A stretch of 64,000 nt of DNA from Gammaproteobacteria bacterium (GCA_029881795.1 JAOULX010000008.1:1-64000), one strand, 5' to 3'; positions 46,301 to 54,345 are shown, counted from the first letter of the stretch. Numbers and translations are program-made. The notes: generated from the letters alone by a model not told the origin.

Positions 46301-46450
46301 AATCAGCCGATCAAACAGAACAATCTGGCGGTAATCAGTACGCTCTGGTGATTCGCCATCGGGGGCAATATCGTAACCACAGACATAGTCATATCCGATG
46401 ACCTTAAACCAGTCTAGGGTGAGTTGTTCTAGTTGATCTTCGGTGATCAT
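43301..46450 (-). CDS. hsdR: Type I restriction endonuclease subunit R (HsdR)
   Basis: A 1049-residue ATP-dependent translocase and nuclease subunit. The N-terminal PD-(D/E)XK nuclease is seen as RRPDVIVFVNG then PLSVIELKN (about residues 142-162); the helicase part has VWHTQGSGKSISM (Walker A), VVVSDEAHRSQYG (DEAH), FTGTPI, and later LTGFDAPNCHTMYIDKPM and AIARVNRVF. Full length and intact, so the system is likely active. It is the last gene of the operon and is separated from hsdS by the STAND and NYN genes. The gap to the STAND gene is 43 bp, the widest inside the operon. Confidence 0.96.
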   Translation of the reverse strand: MITEDQLEQLTLDWFKVIGYDYVCGYDIAPDGESPERTDYRQIVLFDRLIHQLQIINPHIPVTTLETVAQQIAKPETPVLIKSNKAFHQFLLEGVKVEFKVDVNDGKTVDKTDYVQLIDFSNVDNNQFLVVNQYTITGSKGNRRPDVIVFVNGIPLSVIELKNPADESADIWSAYQQLQTYKDETPDLFVYNEALVVSDGLNARVGSLTANKERFLPWRTIEHEDDKPVFEYRLETLVKGFFKPELFLDYIHYFILFEQDGDVPIKKIAGYHQFHAVREAVKATVIAAQKQGAGEQRANYADKVEPGSGKAGVVWHTQGSGKSISMVCYAGKLLAQPEMNNPTIVVVTDRNDLDGQLFNTFSMAAETLKQTPVQASDRDDLRDILASRQSGGIIFTTVQKFALLGDETAHPVLSNRHNIVVVSDEAHRSQYGDKAKLNSKTGQYTFGYSKHMRDALPQASFIGFTGTPISAEDKDTRAVFGDYVSIYDIQDAVDDGATVPIYYESRLAKLDINQAEMEALNDEVDEVIEDEEDVATRESTKSKWAALEKLVGSEPRMQLVGKDLVEHFEKRIAAMPGKGMIVCMSREICVDMYNAIVAIKPEWHDTDTHKGAIKIVMTGSASDKSKLQPHIYNKETKKLFEKRFKDVNDPLQLVIVRDMWLTGFDAPNCHTMYIDKPMKGHNLMQAIARVNRVFKDKPGGLVVDYIGIASELKHALKTYTDSKGKGAPTLDTREAYAILLEKMDVVHGMMHGFDYSGYETKALQLLPGAMNHVLGLEDGKKRFLDVMAAISKAYTLCGTMDEADGLKKEIAFLSAVKSAISKFTSIDKRRTDEEKNSALKQIIDNAIIADGVSDVFDMVGLEKPNIGLLSDEFLEDVKNMPQRNLAMELLEKLLRDEIKARMKTDVVSEKKYSDRIMETLRKYHNRAIETAQVIEELIALAKEMEADLNAADKLGLNPDEIAFYRALVQNESAVRELGDNNLRELAKYVTEQLRKSTTVDWQVRDSVRAKLRNLVRRALRKWKYPPDGADEAIDLCLRQAEALSYSWSM

Positions 46451-46493
46451 CGATTAAGCTTTTACAGGTAACATATAATATCTAACACACCCA

Positions 46494-48776
46494 TTAGTTT
46501 TCATTTGAACAATATTGTAAAAACTTTTCAAAAGAACCATTTGAACGAGCTATTGCCTCATTTATTAAATGTAATGAAGGATTTAGTTTAAAACGACGCT
46601 GCGGCATACCACCACGATTCTCGATTTCCTCAAGAACACCATTTTTTATAAGCCTAGGCAACTCATTCTCAATAAACCCAGATCCATTAGGTCCTAGTTT
46701 AATTTTTATAACACTTTCACTAATATGAGTGCTTCTCATAAAATAACGGATTATTTTTTCTATGTTACGCAGTTCCAAATCTAGCTTAAACTCTTCATCC
46801 TGAACATCACCTGCACCATCTTCTAAAGTAAAAGTAAAACCTAACGCCAAAACTTGGCGTTTAATATCTACAGGGTCCCAAGTTTCAACACCTTCTTCAG
46901 GACGTGATAAAGCATCCACAACACATTCATCAAATATCACATTAGAAACTCTAGTTGAGTTATAAACTCTGATCTGAGAAAAATCACAATTATGAAGTTC
47001 ACATTCATCAATCTCAGTTAATTCAAGACTGGTGGGTGAAAAATAACAATCTACGAATTTAATTCCATTCAGCTTTTTATCTCTTAAAATATCCACTCCA
47101 AATGCCAGACCACTTAGTGAAATACCATAACCTTTAATACCATCCAGCAGCATTACTATAATATCACTACAATTTTCATGCGTGTAGGATGTCTGCACAT
47201 CCATACCACTTATTTCAAGTAAAAATTTTACTATATCTAACAATCTTGTATTAGCTTCACGTTTTAGTGCAAGCACTAATGCATGTTGAGCTTGTGGCGG
47301 GAGCACACCTCTGCGAAAAACAGAAAACACTTCTGCCTGGGTGGATTTCGTCATAGGGAGTAATTGTTTTGCTATACCTTCCCCTAAAAAAAACAATCTA
47401 AACTCGTCATGATCAAACTCAACAGCCTTCTCTGAGTTTGATGAAGGAACCAACATAGCATGCCCACGAATACGCTCTCGTATCTGTTGAGCCTCGTAAT
47501 TATCCTTACGATTTACTTCACTAAAATAATCAGCAACAAATTCTAAGTTTTCTCGTTTAAGGTAATCTACCTTTGCTTCCCACATTGAAAGAGAGACTTG
47601 TGCAAGAATATCACAATGCTCTTCAACCTTTAGGAGAGGCGCCCCTACATCTTTATCACCCGAACGATCAATCCACTTTTCGTTTGCTTCTCTTTCAATA
47701 AGACTTCGAACAAATGCCGAAAAGAAATCTGTACCAGACTGCTGTATCTTCTCAAGAAACCCATCAAGCGAACTACTCTCATTCACAACATCAATAAGCC
47801 TCTTTACTAACACAGCACGCGTCAAAATAGCATGTTCAGTACCTAGTCGCTCACTCACTTTTTGATATAATTCTTTAGAATTAGGGATATTCCGATTGTT
47901 ACAGTAATCTATGAACTGTTTCTCAGCCCATCGTTCTAGTTCAATCTTTCCAAATCCAACAGAGTAGTTTCGTATTGAGTCGAATAGGCGCTCTTGTGTT
48001 TTTAAATTTTCAAACTCAAAATATGCTTTCCTTGCTGCTACAATCATTGCACCTTGAGACTCCAACGATCCTACAAGTATCCCCATAGCTGAAAGTGCTT
48101 CACCTGAACTGCTTTCAACAAACATTTCCTCAAACCCATCAAAAGCAGGAACAATAACACCCATTTTTACTAGCGCCAGGAATGAGTTGTAATAAAGAAA
48201 AGGAAATCTATATCGGTTCTGCAAAGCACCTATTGTAATGTCGTCAAAACGTAGAAAATGTCTTCCTCCAAGCGGGATAGGAACCATAAGCCAATCTGTT
48301 TTATTTTCAGTAAATAGTTTAGCCTGCGCACGCGACATTTCATTTATAAGTGACGTTTTTCCTTCACCTGCATCACTTGTAATGTAAAGAACCGTAGTTT
48401 CTAATGGGCTACGATTATTTAATGTTTCAATAGTTGTCGCTAGCGCATTTTCAGTGGTGACGATCTCTTCCTCTGGCCCACTTTCAAGAGTAGGTAAAAG
48501 ACCTGCGGCTGGTATAACAAAATGATTAGTTGGCATTACACTTGACGATAATCGTGCTGCAAGTAACTGTAGCCTAGCTAATCTATTCACAATCCATTTA
48601 CTAGCTGGCTCTTTACCCGATCCCTCATCAATATAGACATCCCCTGAATCAGATGAAATGTTTGCCTCAATGAGATCGCCATTAACCTGAATGACAACCT
48701 GTGTTTTTTCAAACAACATTTCTGTACCAGGATCAGCAAAGGTTTCTACAATAGCCTTAAAATCTTTAATTTGCAT
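46494..48776 (-). CDS. STAND/NACHT-like P-loop NTPase with pentapeptide-like and winged-helix C-terminal parts
   Basis: A 760-residue protein I cannot match to a named family. Residues 1-60 form a small N-terminal domain. The NTPase core has Walker A SDAGEGKTS (134-142), a NACHT-style Walker B VPAFDGFEEM (209-218) and an R-sensor-like strand AMIVAARK (243-250). FDHDEFRLFFLGEGIA (454-469) matches the winged-helix 'F-H-x-x-F-x-x-F' element behind STAND NTPase cores. Residues 569-620 show pentapeptide-like alternation (FVDCYF, CELHNCDFS, VIFDECVV), and 665-735 look like a wHTH. The start is 2 bp after the NYN gene stop, so the two are coupled. It is AT-richer by eye than hsdM and hsdR. A role as sensor or regulator of the NYN nuclease is inferred. 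Confidence 0.7.
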   Translation of the reverse strand: MQIKDFKAIVETFADPGTEMLFEKTQVVIQVNGDLIEANISSDSGDVYIDEGSGKEPASKWIVNRLARLQLLAARLSSSVMPTNHFVIPAAGLLPTLESGPEEEIVTTENALATTIETLNNRSPLETTVLYITSDAGEGKTSLINEMSRAQAKLFTENKTDWLMVPIPLGGRHFLRFDDITIGALQNRYRFPFLYYNSFLALVKMGVIVPAFDGFEEMFVESSSGEALSAMGILVGSLESQGAMIVAARKAYFEFENLKTQERLFDSIRNYSVGFGKIELERWAEKQFIDYCNNRNIPNSKELYQKVSERLGTEHAILTRAVLVKRLIDVVNESSSLDGFLEKIQQSGTDFFSAFVRSLIEREANEKWIDRSGDKDVGAPLLKVEEHCDILAQVSLSMWEAKVDYLKRENLEFVADYFSEVNRKDNYEAQQIRERIRGHAMLVPSSNSEKAVEFDHDEFRLFFLGEGIAKQLLPMTKSTQAEVFSVFRRGVLPPQAQHALVLALKREANTRLLDIVKFLLEISGMDVQTSYTHENCSDIIVMLLDGIKGYGISLSGLAFGVDILRDKKLNGIKFVDCYFSPTSLELTEIDECELHNCDFSQIRVYNSTRVSNVIFDECVVDALSRPEEGVETWDPVDIKRQVLALGFTFTLEDGAGDVQDEEFKLDLELRNIEKIIRYFMRSTHISESVIKIKLGPNGSGFIENELPRLIKNGVLEEIENRGGMPQRRFKLNPSLHLINEAIARSNGSFEKFLQYCSNEN

Positions 48777-48778
48777 GC

Positions 48779-49504
48779 TTAAAGGTCCAGTTCAAGTAAT
48801 TGAGCACCACCATGTGGAAACGTTGCTCTTTGATTACTTTGTTTCGGGTGGAATCTAATTACTTCTTTTCCATTCAAAATAACAGTTCGAAGTGGCGGTA
48901 GAAAATCATCATCACCACTAATTAATATTATTTTATCCATTTGTTCAAATGATGCCTGAATCAAATCACAAGAAAGCATAGTATCAACGATCTTCTGCTC
49001 TTTTCTATATATAAGATCATCGGCCAACACGCCACAATTTTGTTTTGGACACCTGCGCTTCTTAATAAGTTTTTTCATTAATGGAAGCACACATTCAGCA
49101 TCAACACATCCAACATTATGAGGCTCTTCAACTCGAATGTTGCCAGGCCTCCCTCTTCTACGTAGTGTATTAAACAGATGATGACCAGGTTCTATCATTA
49201 AAGCTACTGCCAATTCTGCATTTATTGCCACCTGAATATATTTACCATAACCATCAGGCAAACGTATAACTGTCGGGAAATCATTCTGAATCTCAACCGT
49301 TACCATTTGTGCAAGGTGAGTTATGTCTACGCCTTCGTACCAACCGCCATAGATACGAACATCACACGTTATTCTAGTAAATTCCGCATCTACTGGTAAC
49401 TGAATCAAAGCTTTCCTTACTATATCTAGTATCCCAGCAGATTTTTGCGTATCCAAAAGATTATCATAATCAATAAATATTACGAATTTTAACTGTCGAC
49501 TCAT
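48779..49504 (-). CDS. NYN-domain (PIN-like) putative RNase with a four-Cys insert
   Basis: A 241-residue protein with the NYN/PIN-like acidic residues in order: FIDYDN (D12, D14, N15), KIVDTMLSCD (D174, D180) and LISGDDDFLPPL (D198-D200). These form the metal site of NYN nucleases such as LabA-like and MARF1-type RNases. Between the second and third blocks lies a putative zinc knuckle, C133-X4-C138 and C152-X4-C157, beside a basic stretch KKLIKKRRC. The ATG overlaps the hsdS stop (ATGA, 4 bp), so translation is coupled to hsdS, and the STAND gene follows 2 bp after its end. It is an RNase by family, with an unproven substrate. Confidence 0.8.
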   Translation of the reverse strand: MSRQLKFVIFIDYDNLLDTQKSAGILDIVRKALIQLPVDAEFTRITCDVRIYGGWYEGVDITHLAQMVTVEIQNDFPTVIRLPDGYGKYIQVAINAELAVALMIEPGHHLFNTLRRRGRPGNIRVEEPHNVGCVDAECVLPLMKKLIKKRRCPKQNCGVLADDLIYRKEQKIVDTMLSCDLIQASFEQMDKIILISGDDDFLPPLRTVILNGKEVIRFHPKQSNQRATFPHGGAQLLELDL

Positions 49505-51006
49505 GCAACATCACCAGTTGCAGATTGAGCCATTTTACCTATAACCGCCTCTTCTGAAAGGAGCTTTGGAAGTAGCAAATCCCGAACATCTACAAGACTT
49601 CTGTTTTCTTGGTTGTTATTTTCAATCAGATCATAGTAGCCCTTCACTATTTTTGAATAGGCTCGCCTTAAATCTAAAACAGGCAATGTTACGTTCCAAC
49701 TCATAATTGCATCCTTGTCTCCTCTAGGCATTTTTGCACCTTTGGACGTAGCCATCATATAGTTAAAAAAGGCATCCTGATAAAGTAAGTTATATAAATA
49801 CTCAATAGAACTTGAATCAGCAGACTTAATGCCAAGAACATCAGCTGACCTGCCTCCCTCAAATTGGCATAACCATATTTTCATGAAATAAGGACGAATG
49901 TTTGAAACAAGAATATGACCATCTGTAAAGTAAGGAACAGTCTTAACGTTTGGTAAAGATGTTGCGGTGGTTACTCCTCTTTTTCCTTCGAGCATATTTT
50001 CTGTAGAGATATAGTTTTCAACTGTAAGATCCCCAACATTGATTCGTTCATCGCTAAAAACACAAACTTTACTTAATGAACCATACTCCCAACCCTCCGG
50101 TATTTCACCCAAATCAGAAGTCGCACCTGCGCTTCCTGCGCCCGCGACATTTGCACTTCCCTGTGCCGCATCAACCAAAGCATCTGAAAATAAGTCGGCG
50201 ACTGTTTGTAGGGTTTCTGGTGTCCAGTAGTCTAGGCCGATTTCGTTGGGGTATTTTTTGGTGATGAGTGGGTGGAGTTGTGCTTCTAGTCCTTGGTAGT
50301 CTTCTTCTAGTGCTTCTAACTGCTCCAAGGTGATTGCGCCGCTGATGATGGCTTGGGCGGCGAGGGTTTGGGCGAGTTTGTCGCCGCCTTTTTGTTTGGC
50401 GATGATTTTAGCTTTGACGGGCTCAAAGTCGACAAACCAGGATTTGAAAATAGCCTGAGCGATTTGTTCAAGGGTTTGGTTGGTTTGTCGGTTTAGTTTT
50501 AATTTATCGTTAAAACATAGCATTACACTTGCTGCTTCATCCTGAATTTTACGCTCTGGAAGATAAAGCTCAAATTGCCCCAGTACCTTTGCGTTTGCTC
50601 CAGCTTGAGCTGAACCACTTTTTGAACCTGCCACATAACTCCACCAATTTTGAGTGCGCATTTGTAGCCATACAAAATACGGATTTGCCAAATCCGGATT
50701 GACACGAAATCTAATTAAGTAAGATGCGAAAACAGCTTCTTCGCTTGAAGAATAAAGATAATTTTCACCTGTGCTATTTCCAGTGCGCGCAACAACAATA
50801 TCGCCAAACTCTAATTTATTTTTAACTAGACTCCTTTCATCAATTTCACAATAGGGAACATCATCCCACTCAACTTCTCCACCTTGAATATCAGTTATTC
50901 GAAGGAATTTAGGACCCACCTTTTTTTCATTGGCACTTGCTGTATATCCATAAGAAACATCTGTGCATAGATCAGTTAGTTTAACGATTGAATTTTCAAA
51001 CGTCAT
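49501..51006 (-). CDS. hsdS: Type I restriction-modification specificity subunit S (HsdS)
   Basis: A 501-residue DNA-recognition subunit with two target recognition domains (about residues 1-160 and 300-470), the central conserved region (TNQTLEQIAQAIFKSWFVDF, residues about 180-200) and the standard LGEIPEGWEYGSL start of the second TRD. Residues about 279-296 form an unusual Ala/Gly/Ser-rich spacer (AAQGSANVAGAGSAGATS). Both TRD coding parts are AT-rich while the central region is GC-richer, the mosaic expected of TRD exchange. It overlaps hsdM by 11 bp and the NYN gene by 4 bp. Confidence 0.93.
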   Translation of the reverse strand: MTFENSIVKLTDLCTDVSYGYTASANEKKVGPKFLRITDIQGGEVEWDDVPYCEIDERSLVKNKLEFGDIVVARTGNSTGENYLYSSSEEAVFASYLIRFRVNPDLANPYFVWLQMRTQNWWSYVAGSKSGSAQAGANAKVLGQFELYLPERKIQDEAASVMLCFNDKLKLNRQTNQTLEQIAQAIFKSWFVDFEPVKAKIIAKQKGGDKLAQTLAAQAIISGAITLEQLEALEEDYQGLEAQLHPLITKKYPNEIGLDYWTPETLQTVADLFSDALVDAAQGSANVAGAGSAGATSDLGEIPEGWEYGSLSKVCVFSDERINVGDLTVENYISTENMLEGKRGVTTATSLPNVKTVPYFTDGHILVSNIRPYFMKIWLCQFEGGRSADVLGIKSADSSSIEYLYNLLYQDAFFNYMMATSKGAKMPRGDKDAIMSWNVTLPVLDLRRAYSKIVKGYYDLIENNNQENRSLVDVRDLLLPKLLSEEAVIGKMAQSATGDVA

Positions 51007-52729
51007 AACCCAGCCCCGCCAAATTCTTTTTAATCTCCCCTTCTAACTTATCGCTTTCTTCAAATTGTGTTTTTAGCTGCGCGGTTAGGCGTGCCATTTT
51101 TTCTGCGAAGGGTTCGCCGTCGTCTTCCTCTTCTGTTGCGCCGACGTAGCGACCGGGGGTTAGGACGTAGTCGTGTTTTTTGATCCCGTCTAAATTTACG
51201 CTGGCGCAAAAACCGGCTACGTCGTTGTAGGTTGGGGTGACGTCAGGAACCCCAACATCGGTTGTGTCGGTTTTCGTTGGGGTTCGTTCCTCACCCCAAC
51301 CTACGGTTTGCCAGTTGTGGAAGGTTTCTGTGACTTTGTTTAGGTCATCTTGTGTGAAGTCGCGCAGCACTCGGTCTTTCATGTAGCCGAGGTTTCTGGC
51401 ATCGATAAATAAAACTTCGCCTGATCTATCACGCAGTTGTTTGCCGCTGGCTGAGGTTCTGGCTTTTTTGTTTTTGGTTAAAAACCAGATGCAGGCGGGT
51501 ATTTGGGTGTTGGTGAATAGCTGGCCGGGTAAGGCGACCATGCATTCGACCAGATCGTTTTCTATTAAGGCTTTGCGAATGTCGCCTTCGCCGCTGGCGT
51601 TGGAACTCATCGAGCCATTGGCTAATAACAAACCCATGCTGCCATTGGGTGCGAGGTGCCAGAGCATGTGTTGCAGCCAGGCGAAATTAGCATTGCCGGT
51701 GGGTGGTTTGCCATAGACCCAGCGCGGGTCGTTGTCGTCGACGCCGGTGTCCCATTCTTTCATATTGAATGGCGGGTTGGCCATGACGAAGTCGGCACGC
51801 AGATCGGGGTGCTGGTCGTTGGTGTAGGTGCTGGCCGGTTCTTTACCAAAGTTAAAGTCGATGCCACGGATGACCATGTTCATCGCTGCCAGTTGCCAGG
51901 TGGTGTGGTTGGCTTCCTGTCCGTAGATGTAGACATCACCAATGCGGCCTTCGTGGGCGGTGATGAAATGTTCGGACTGCACAAAGAAACCACCGGAGCC
52001 CATCGCCGGATCATAAACACGGCCTTTAAACGGTTCGAGCATTTGCACGATGAGGCTGACGATGGATTTTGGCGTGTAGAACTGACCGCCCTTTTTGCCT
52101 TCGGCCAGCGCAAACTGCCCGAGGAAATATTCGTAAACATGACCGAGGATGTCTTTGCTGCTTAAGGTGTCGTGCACAAACGGGATGGAGGCGATCAGGT
52201 CGATTAACTCGCCGAGCTTTGACTGGTCGATTTGTAGCTGGGTGTAGCGTTTGTTGAGTACGCCTTTGAGTTTTGGGTTGTCGTGTTCGATGGCTTCTAA
52301 TGCGTTGTCGATAAGCTGGCCGACTGAGCGGATTTTTTTGCCGTCAATTTCAAGTTCGCTGGTTATCACAACTTTGTTCTTGTTTTGCAGAAACTCCCAG
52401 CGAGCGGCTTGCGGCACCCAGAACACATTGGCTTCGGCGTAGTAGTCGCGCTCTTCAAGCTCGGTGTTGATTTCTGCCTGATATTCTTCGCTATCTGCGC
52501 CGCCAAAATCATCCGCATCGAGGAAGTATTCATGCTCAGGGGTTTTGAACTGCGCGGTTAACTGCTGGCGGCGAATATCAAATGAGTCCGATACGTACTT
52601 TAAAAACACCAGCCCCAATACCACGTGCTTGTATTGCGAGGCATCGAGTGACGGCAGCAGCTTATTGGCACTGGTCCAGAGCTTTTTATCGAGATTGTTT
52701 AAAAATTCTTGTTCTTCGGTGGATGTCAT
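50996..52729 (-). CDS. hsdM: Type I modification methyltransferase subunit M (HsdM), with an in-frame REP insertion
   Basis: A 577-residue N6-adenine methyltransferase. HsdM_N helical domain (residues 5-140), SAM motif I VYDPAMGSGGFFV, catalytic NPPF in DFVMANPPFNMKEWD. After NWQT, residues V476 to Y501 are encoded entirely by a 78-bp REP-like pair (51227-51304), and the usual C-terminus resumes at NDVAGFCASVNLDGIKKHDY. This surface position between the last core helix and the C-terminal part probably tolerates the insert. First gene of the operon; upstream a possible TTCACA-18-TAGAAT promoter is weak. Confidence 0.95.
   Translation of the reverse strand: MTSTEEQEFLNNLDKKLWTSANKLLPSLDASQYKHVVLGLVFLKYVSDSFDIRRQQLTAQFKTPEHEYFLDADDFGGADSEEYQAEINTELEERDYYAEANVFWVPQAARWEFLQNKNKVVITSELEIDGKKIRSVGQLIDNALEAIEHDNPKLKGVLNKRYTQLQIDQSKLGELIDLIASIPFVHDTLSSKDILGHVYEYFLGQFALAEGKKGGQFYTPKSIVSLIVQMLEPFKGRVYDPAMGSGGFFVQSEHFITAHEGRIGDVYIYGQEANHTTWQLAAMNMVIRGIDFNFGKEPASTYTNDQHPDLRADFVMANPPFNMKEWDTGVDDNDPRWVYGKPPTGNANFAWLQHMLWHLAPNGSMGLLLANGSMSSNASGEGDIRKALIENDLVECMVALPGQLFTNTQIPACIWFLTKNKKARTSASGKQLRDRSGEVLFIDARNLGYMKDRVLRDFTQDDLNKVTETFHNWQTVGWGEERTPTKTDTTDVGVPDVTPTYNDVAGFCASVNLDGIKKHDYVLTPGRYVGATEEEDDGEPFAEKMARLTAQLKTQFEESDKLEGEIKKNLAGLGYDV
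51227..51304. repeat. Inverted REP-like pair inside hsdM
   Basis: A forward unit (51227-51256) begins GTAGGTTGGGGTGA and ends GGAACCCCAAC. An inverted unit (51276-51304) begins GTTGGGGTTCGTTCC and ends CACCCCAACCTAC. Arms AACCCCAAC/GTTGGGGTT pair across a 19-base loop. Total length is 78 bp, exactly 26 codons and in phase with hsdM codons. The same arrangement occurs at 40529-40663. Confidence 0.85.
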
Positions 52730-52804
52730 AGATGTCTCGGTATGAACAGATTCAGTTGGGTATTCTATTCAATATTAACTGGGGCTGTGAAATGAAAGCG
52801 GGCA

Positions 52805-53041
52805 ATGAACTCATCCTTTAGATTTATTGTTTTATTATCATTGTTATTTGTGGATTTCGCTTACTTCGATAGTAACCTAAAAACCCGCACAATCCCATCG
52901 GCAAGTGTTTGTTTTACAGCGATAAAAACCTTTAGTTATGGTATTTGCGCTGCACTTGTACAAAACAAGTCCGGGTTTATTCTGCTGGTGTTTATGCTTG
53001 AGATGATTCTTTATATACAGGTGGGGCTTTCATACTATTAG
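52805..53041 (+). CDS. Possible small membrane protein
   Basis: A 78-residue frame with two hydrophobic segments (FIVLLSLLFVDFAYF and FILLVFMLEMILYIQVGLSY). Its ribosome site is weak and no family is recognised. It fills the gap between hsdM (divergent) and the tRNA region; the coding call is tentative. Confidence 0.3.
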   Translation: MNSSFRFIVLLSLLFVDFAYFDSNLKTRTIPSASVCFTAIKTFSYGICAALVQNKSGFILLVFMLEMILYIQVGLSYY

Positions 53042-53091
53042 CTTTAATAAAGTCTGATAGAGGGATTGCGGGCACTTCCCTGTGCCCGCCC

Positions 53092-53165
53092 TACGGGTTC
53101 GCTGCGCTCACGTTATTTCGTTCCCTACGAAATAATCGAACCCTGCCTCGGGTTCTCGTCCGTCC
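53092..53165. repeat. tRNA-flanking repeat element 1 with hairpin
   Basis: It begins GGGTTCGCTGCGCTCA, then a hairpin with arms TTATTTCG/CGAAATAA around TTCCCTA, then TCGAACCCTGCCTCGGG. A related element with GGGTTCGCTTCGCTCA and a different hairpin (CAATTTTGT/ACAAAATTG) is at 53417-53480. tRNA-Ser lies between the two. Confidence 0.5.
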
Positions 53166-53180
53166 CTCGAGCGTATAAAT

Positions 53181-53215
53181 AAAAAAGGCCCCCTGAAAAA
53201 CAGGGGGCCTTTTTT
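53181..53215 (-). terminator. Intrinsic terminator of tRNA-Ser
   Basis: A-tract, stem GGCCCCCTG, loop AAAAA, stem CAGGGGGCC and T-tract; it lies 8 bp beyond the tRNA 3' end on the minus strand. Confidence 0.9.
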
Positions 53216-53221
53216 ATTTAT

Positions 53222-53311
<90 letters not shown>

Positions 53312-53416
53312 ATATTTCAAATTGTAGTCAGTATTTGTGCCTGTAGCACGGATTACTGAGATCCTCATGTACCTCATTTCGGTACATTATTCGGCGCGTC
53401 CTGCGCCTCACCCGAA

Positions 53417-53481
53417 GGGTTCGCTTCGCTCATTCAATTTTGTTCCAGACAAAATTGTCGGCCTGCTCTGTCACCTCTCCA
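53417..53481. repeat. tRNA-flanking repeat element 2 with partial copy of tRNA-Ser 5' end
   Basis: GGGTTCGCTTCGCTCA and a hairpin CAATTTTGT/ACAAAATTG are followed at 53459-53481 by CGGCCTGCTCTGTCACCTCT plus CCA. This copies 53290-53312, the 5' end of tRNA-Ser, with a single mismatch. It is too short for a tRNA and looks like a remnant of a second tRNA copy or an integration scar. The rest of 53312-53670 holds no gene I can support. Confidence 0.65.
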
Positions 53482-53670
53482 GCTTCGATTGTGGGCAGTT
53501 TTCACTGCGATCTGCCGGATATTTGCTATCAGCAGATTTTCGAAGGCCGCAATAATACATAGAATCCATCGGTTAAGCTAGTGTTATTTGCAACCTTTTT
53601 CGAATTGGTTTGTCATATCAGGTGTGTTAGAGTTTAACTTTTGAAAATCAACAACCTACGGATTAATAAA

Positions 53671-54327
53671 ATGAATATTACTGGTACTTCAGTTCATACT
53701 TCTGAGCTCGCTACAAATAAGGTATTGCGTAATACTTATGCACTGCTTTCGATGACGCTGATCTTTGCAGGCTTTATGGCTTTTGTTGGCATTATGTCGG
53801 GTATTGGTCATGGTATGGCACTGGTTGCTGATATTGTGGCGATTGTTATGTTGTGGTTTGTACTGCCACGCACCGCTAATTCTGGTGCTGGTATTCCGGT
53901 TATTTTCGCCATTACTGGCCTATTAGGTTTTGGTCTGGGCCCTATTATTAGCCATTATCTGGCTATGAACGGCAACATTGTGATGACGGCTTTAGGCGGC
54001 ACGGGTGTTATCTTTTTAGGTCTGTCTGGTTATGTTTTAACCACTAAGAAAGATTTCAGCTTTATGGGCGGTTTCTTGATGGTGGGTATGCTGGTTGTGC
54101 TGTTAGCGGCGATTGCTAACATCTTCTTGCAAATGCCGATTATGTTCCTGGTTATTAATGCGGCTATCGTGCTGATTATGAGTGGTTTCATTTTGTATGA
54201 GACATCTAGCATCATTAACGGTGGTGAGACTAACTACATTATGGCAACTGCCAGCTTGTTCTTGTCTATCCTTAACTTGTTCCAGGCTTTGTTACACTTG
54301 CTGGGCGCTTTTAGTGGTGACGACTGA
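53671..54327 (+). CDS. Bax inhibitor-1/YccA family membrane protein
   Basis: A 218-residue integral membrane protein with seven helices. ATG 53671 (MNITGTSVHTSELATNKVLR) is preferred: GGA lies nine bases upstream, and the longer frame starts with TTG. The family features are NKVLRNTYALLSMTLIFAGF near the N-terminus and FILYETSSIINGGETNYIMA near the C-terminus, where an Asp-rich pore pair ends the protein (SGDD). Bacterial members such as YccA modulate FtsH; some are calcium leak channels. Followed by a strong terminator. Confidence 0.92.
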   Translation: MNITGTSVHTSELATNKVLRNTYALLSMTLIFAGFMAFVGIMSGIGHGMALVADIVAIVMLWFVLPRTANSGAGIPVIFAITGLLGFGLGPIISHYLAMNGNIVMTALGGTGVIFLGLSGYVLTTKKDFSFMGGFLMVGMLVVLLAAIANIFLQMPIMFLVINAAIVLIMSGFILYETSSIINGGETNYIMATASLFLSILNLFQALLHLLGAFSGDD

Positions 54328-54345
54328 TACAGCTTTGATTTAGTT

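Noticed and set aside
51441-52165. Long plus-strand frames opposite hsdM (up to 169 codons)
   Set aside because: They lie wholly within hsdM on the other strand, have no ribosome sites or recognisable domains and are shadows of the GC-richer coding sequence.
53459-53481. attL/attR of a genomic island ending at tRNA-Ser
   Set aside because: The copied part is the tRNA 5' end, only 170 bp away and on the side opposite to hsd; no integrase gene in the window.
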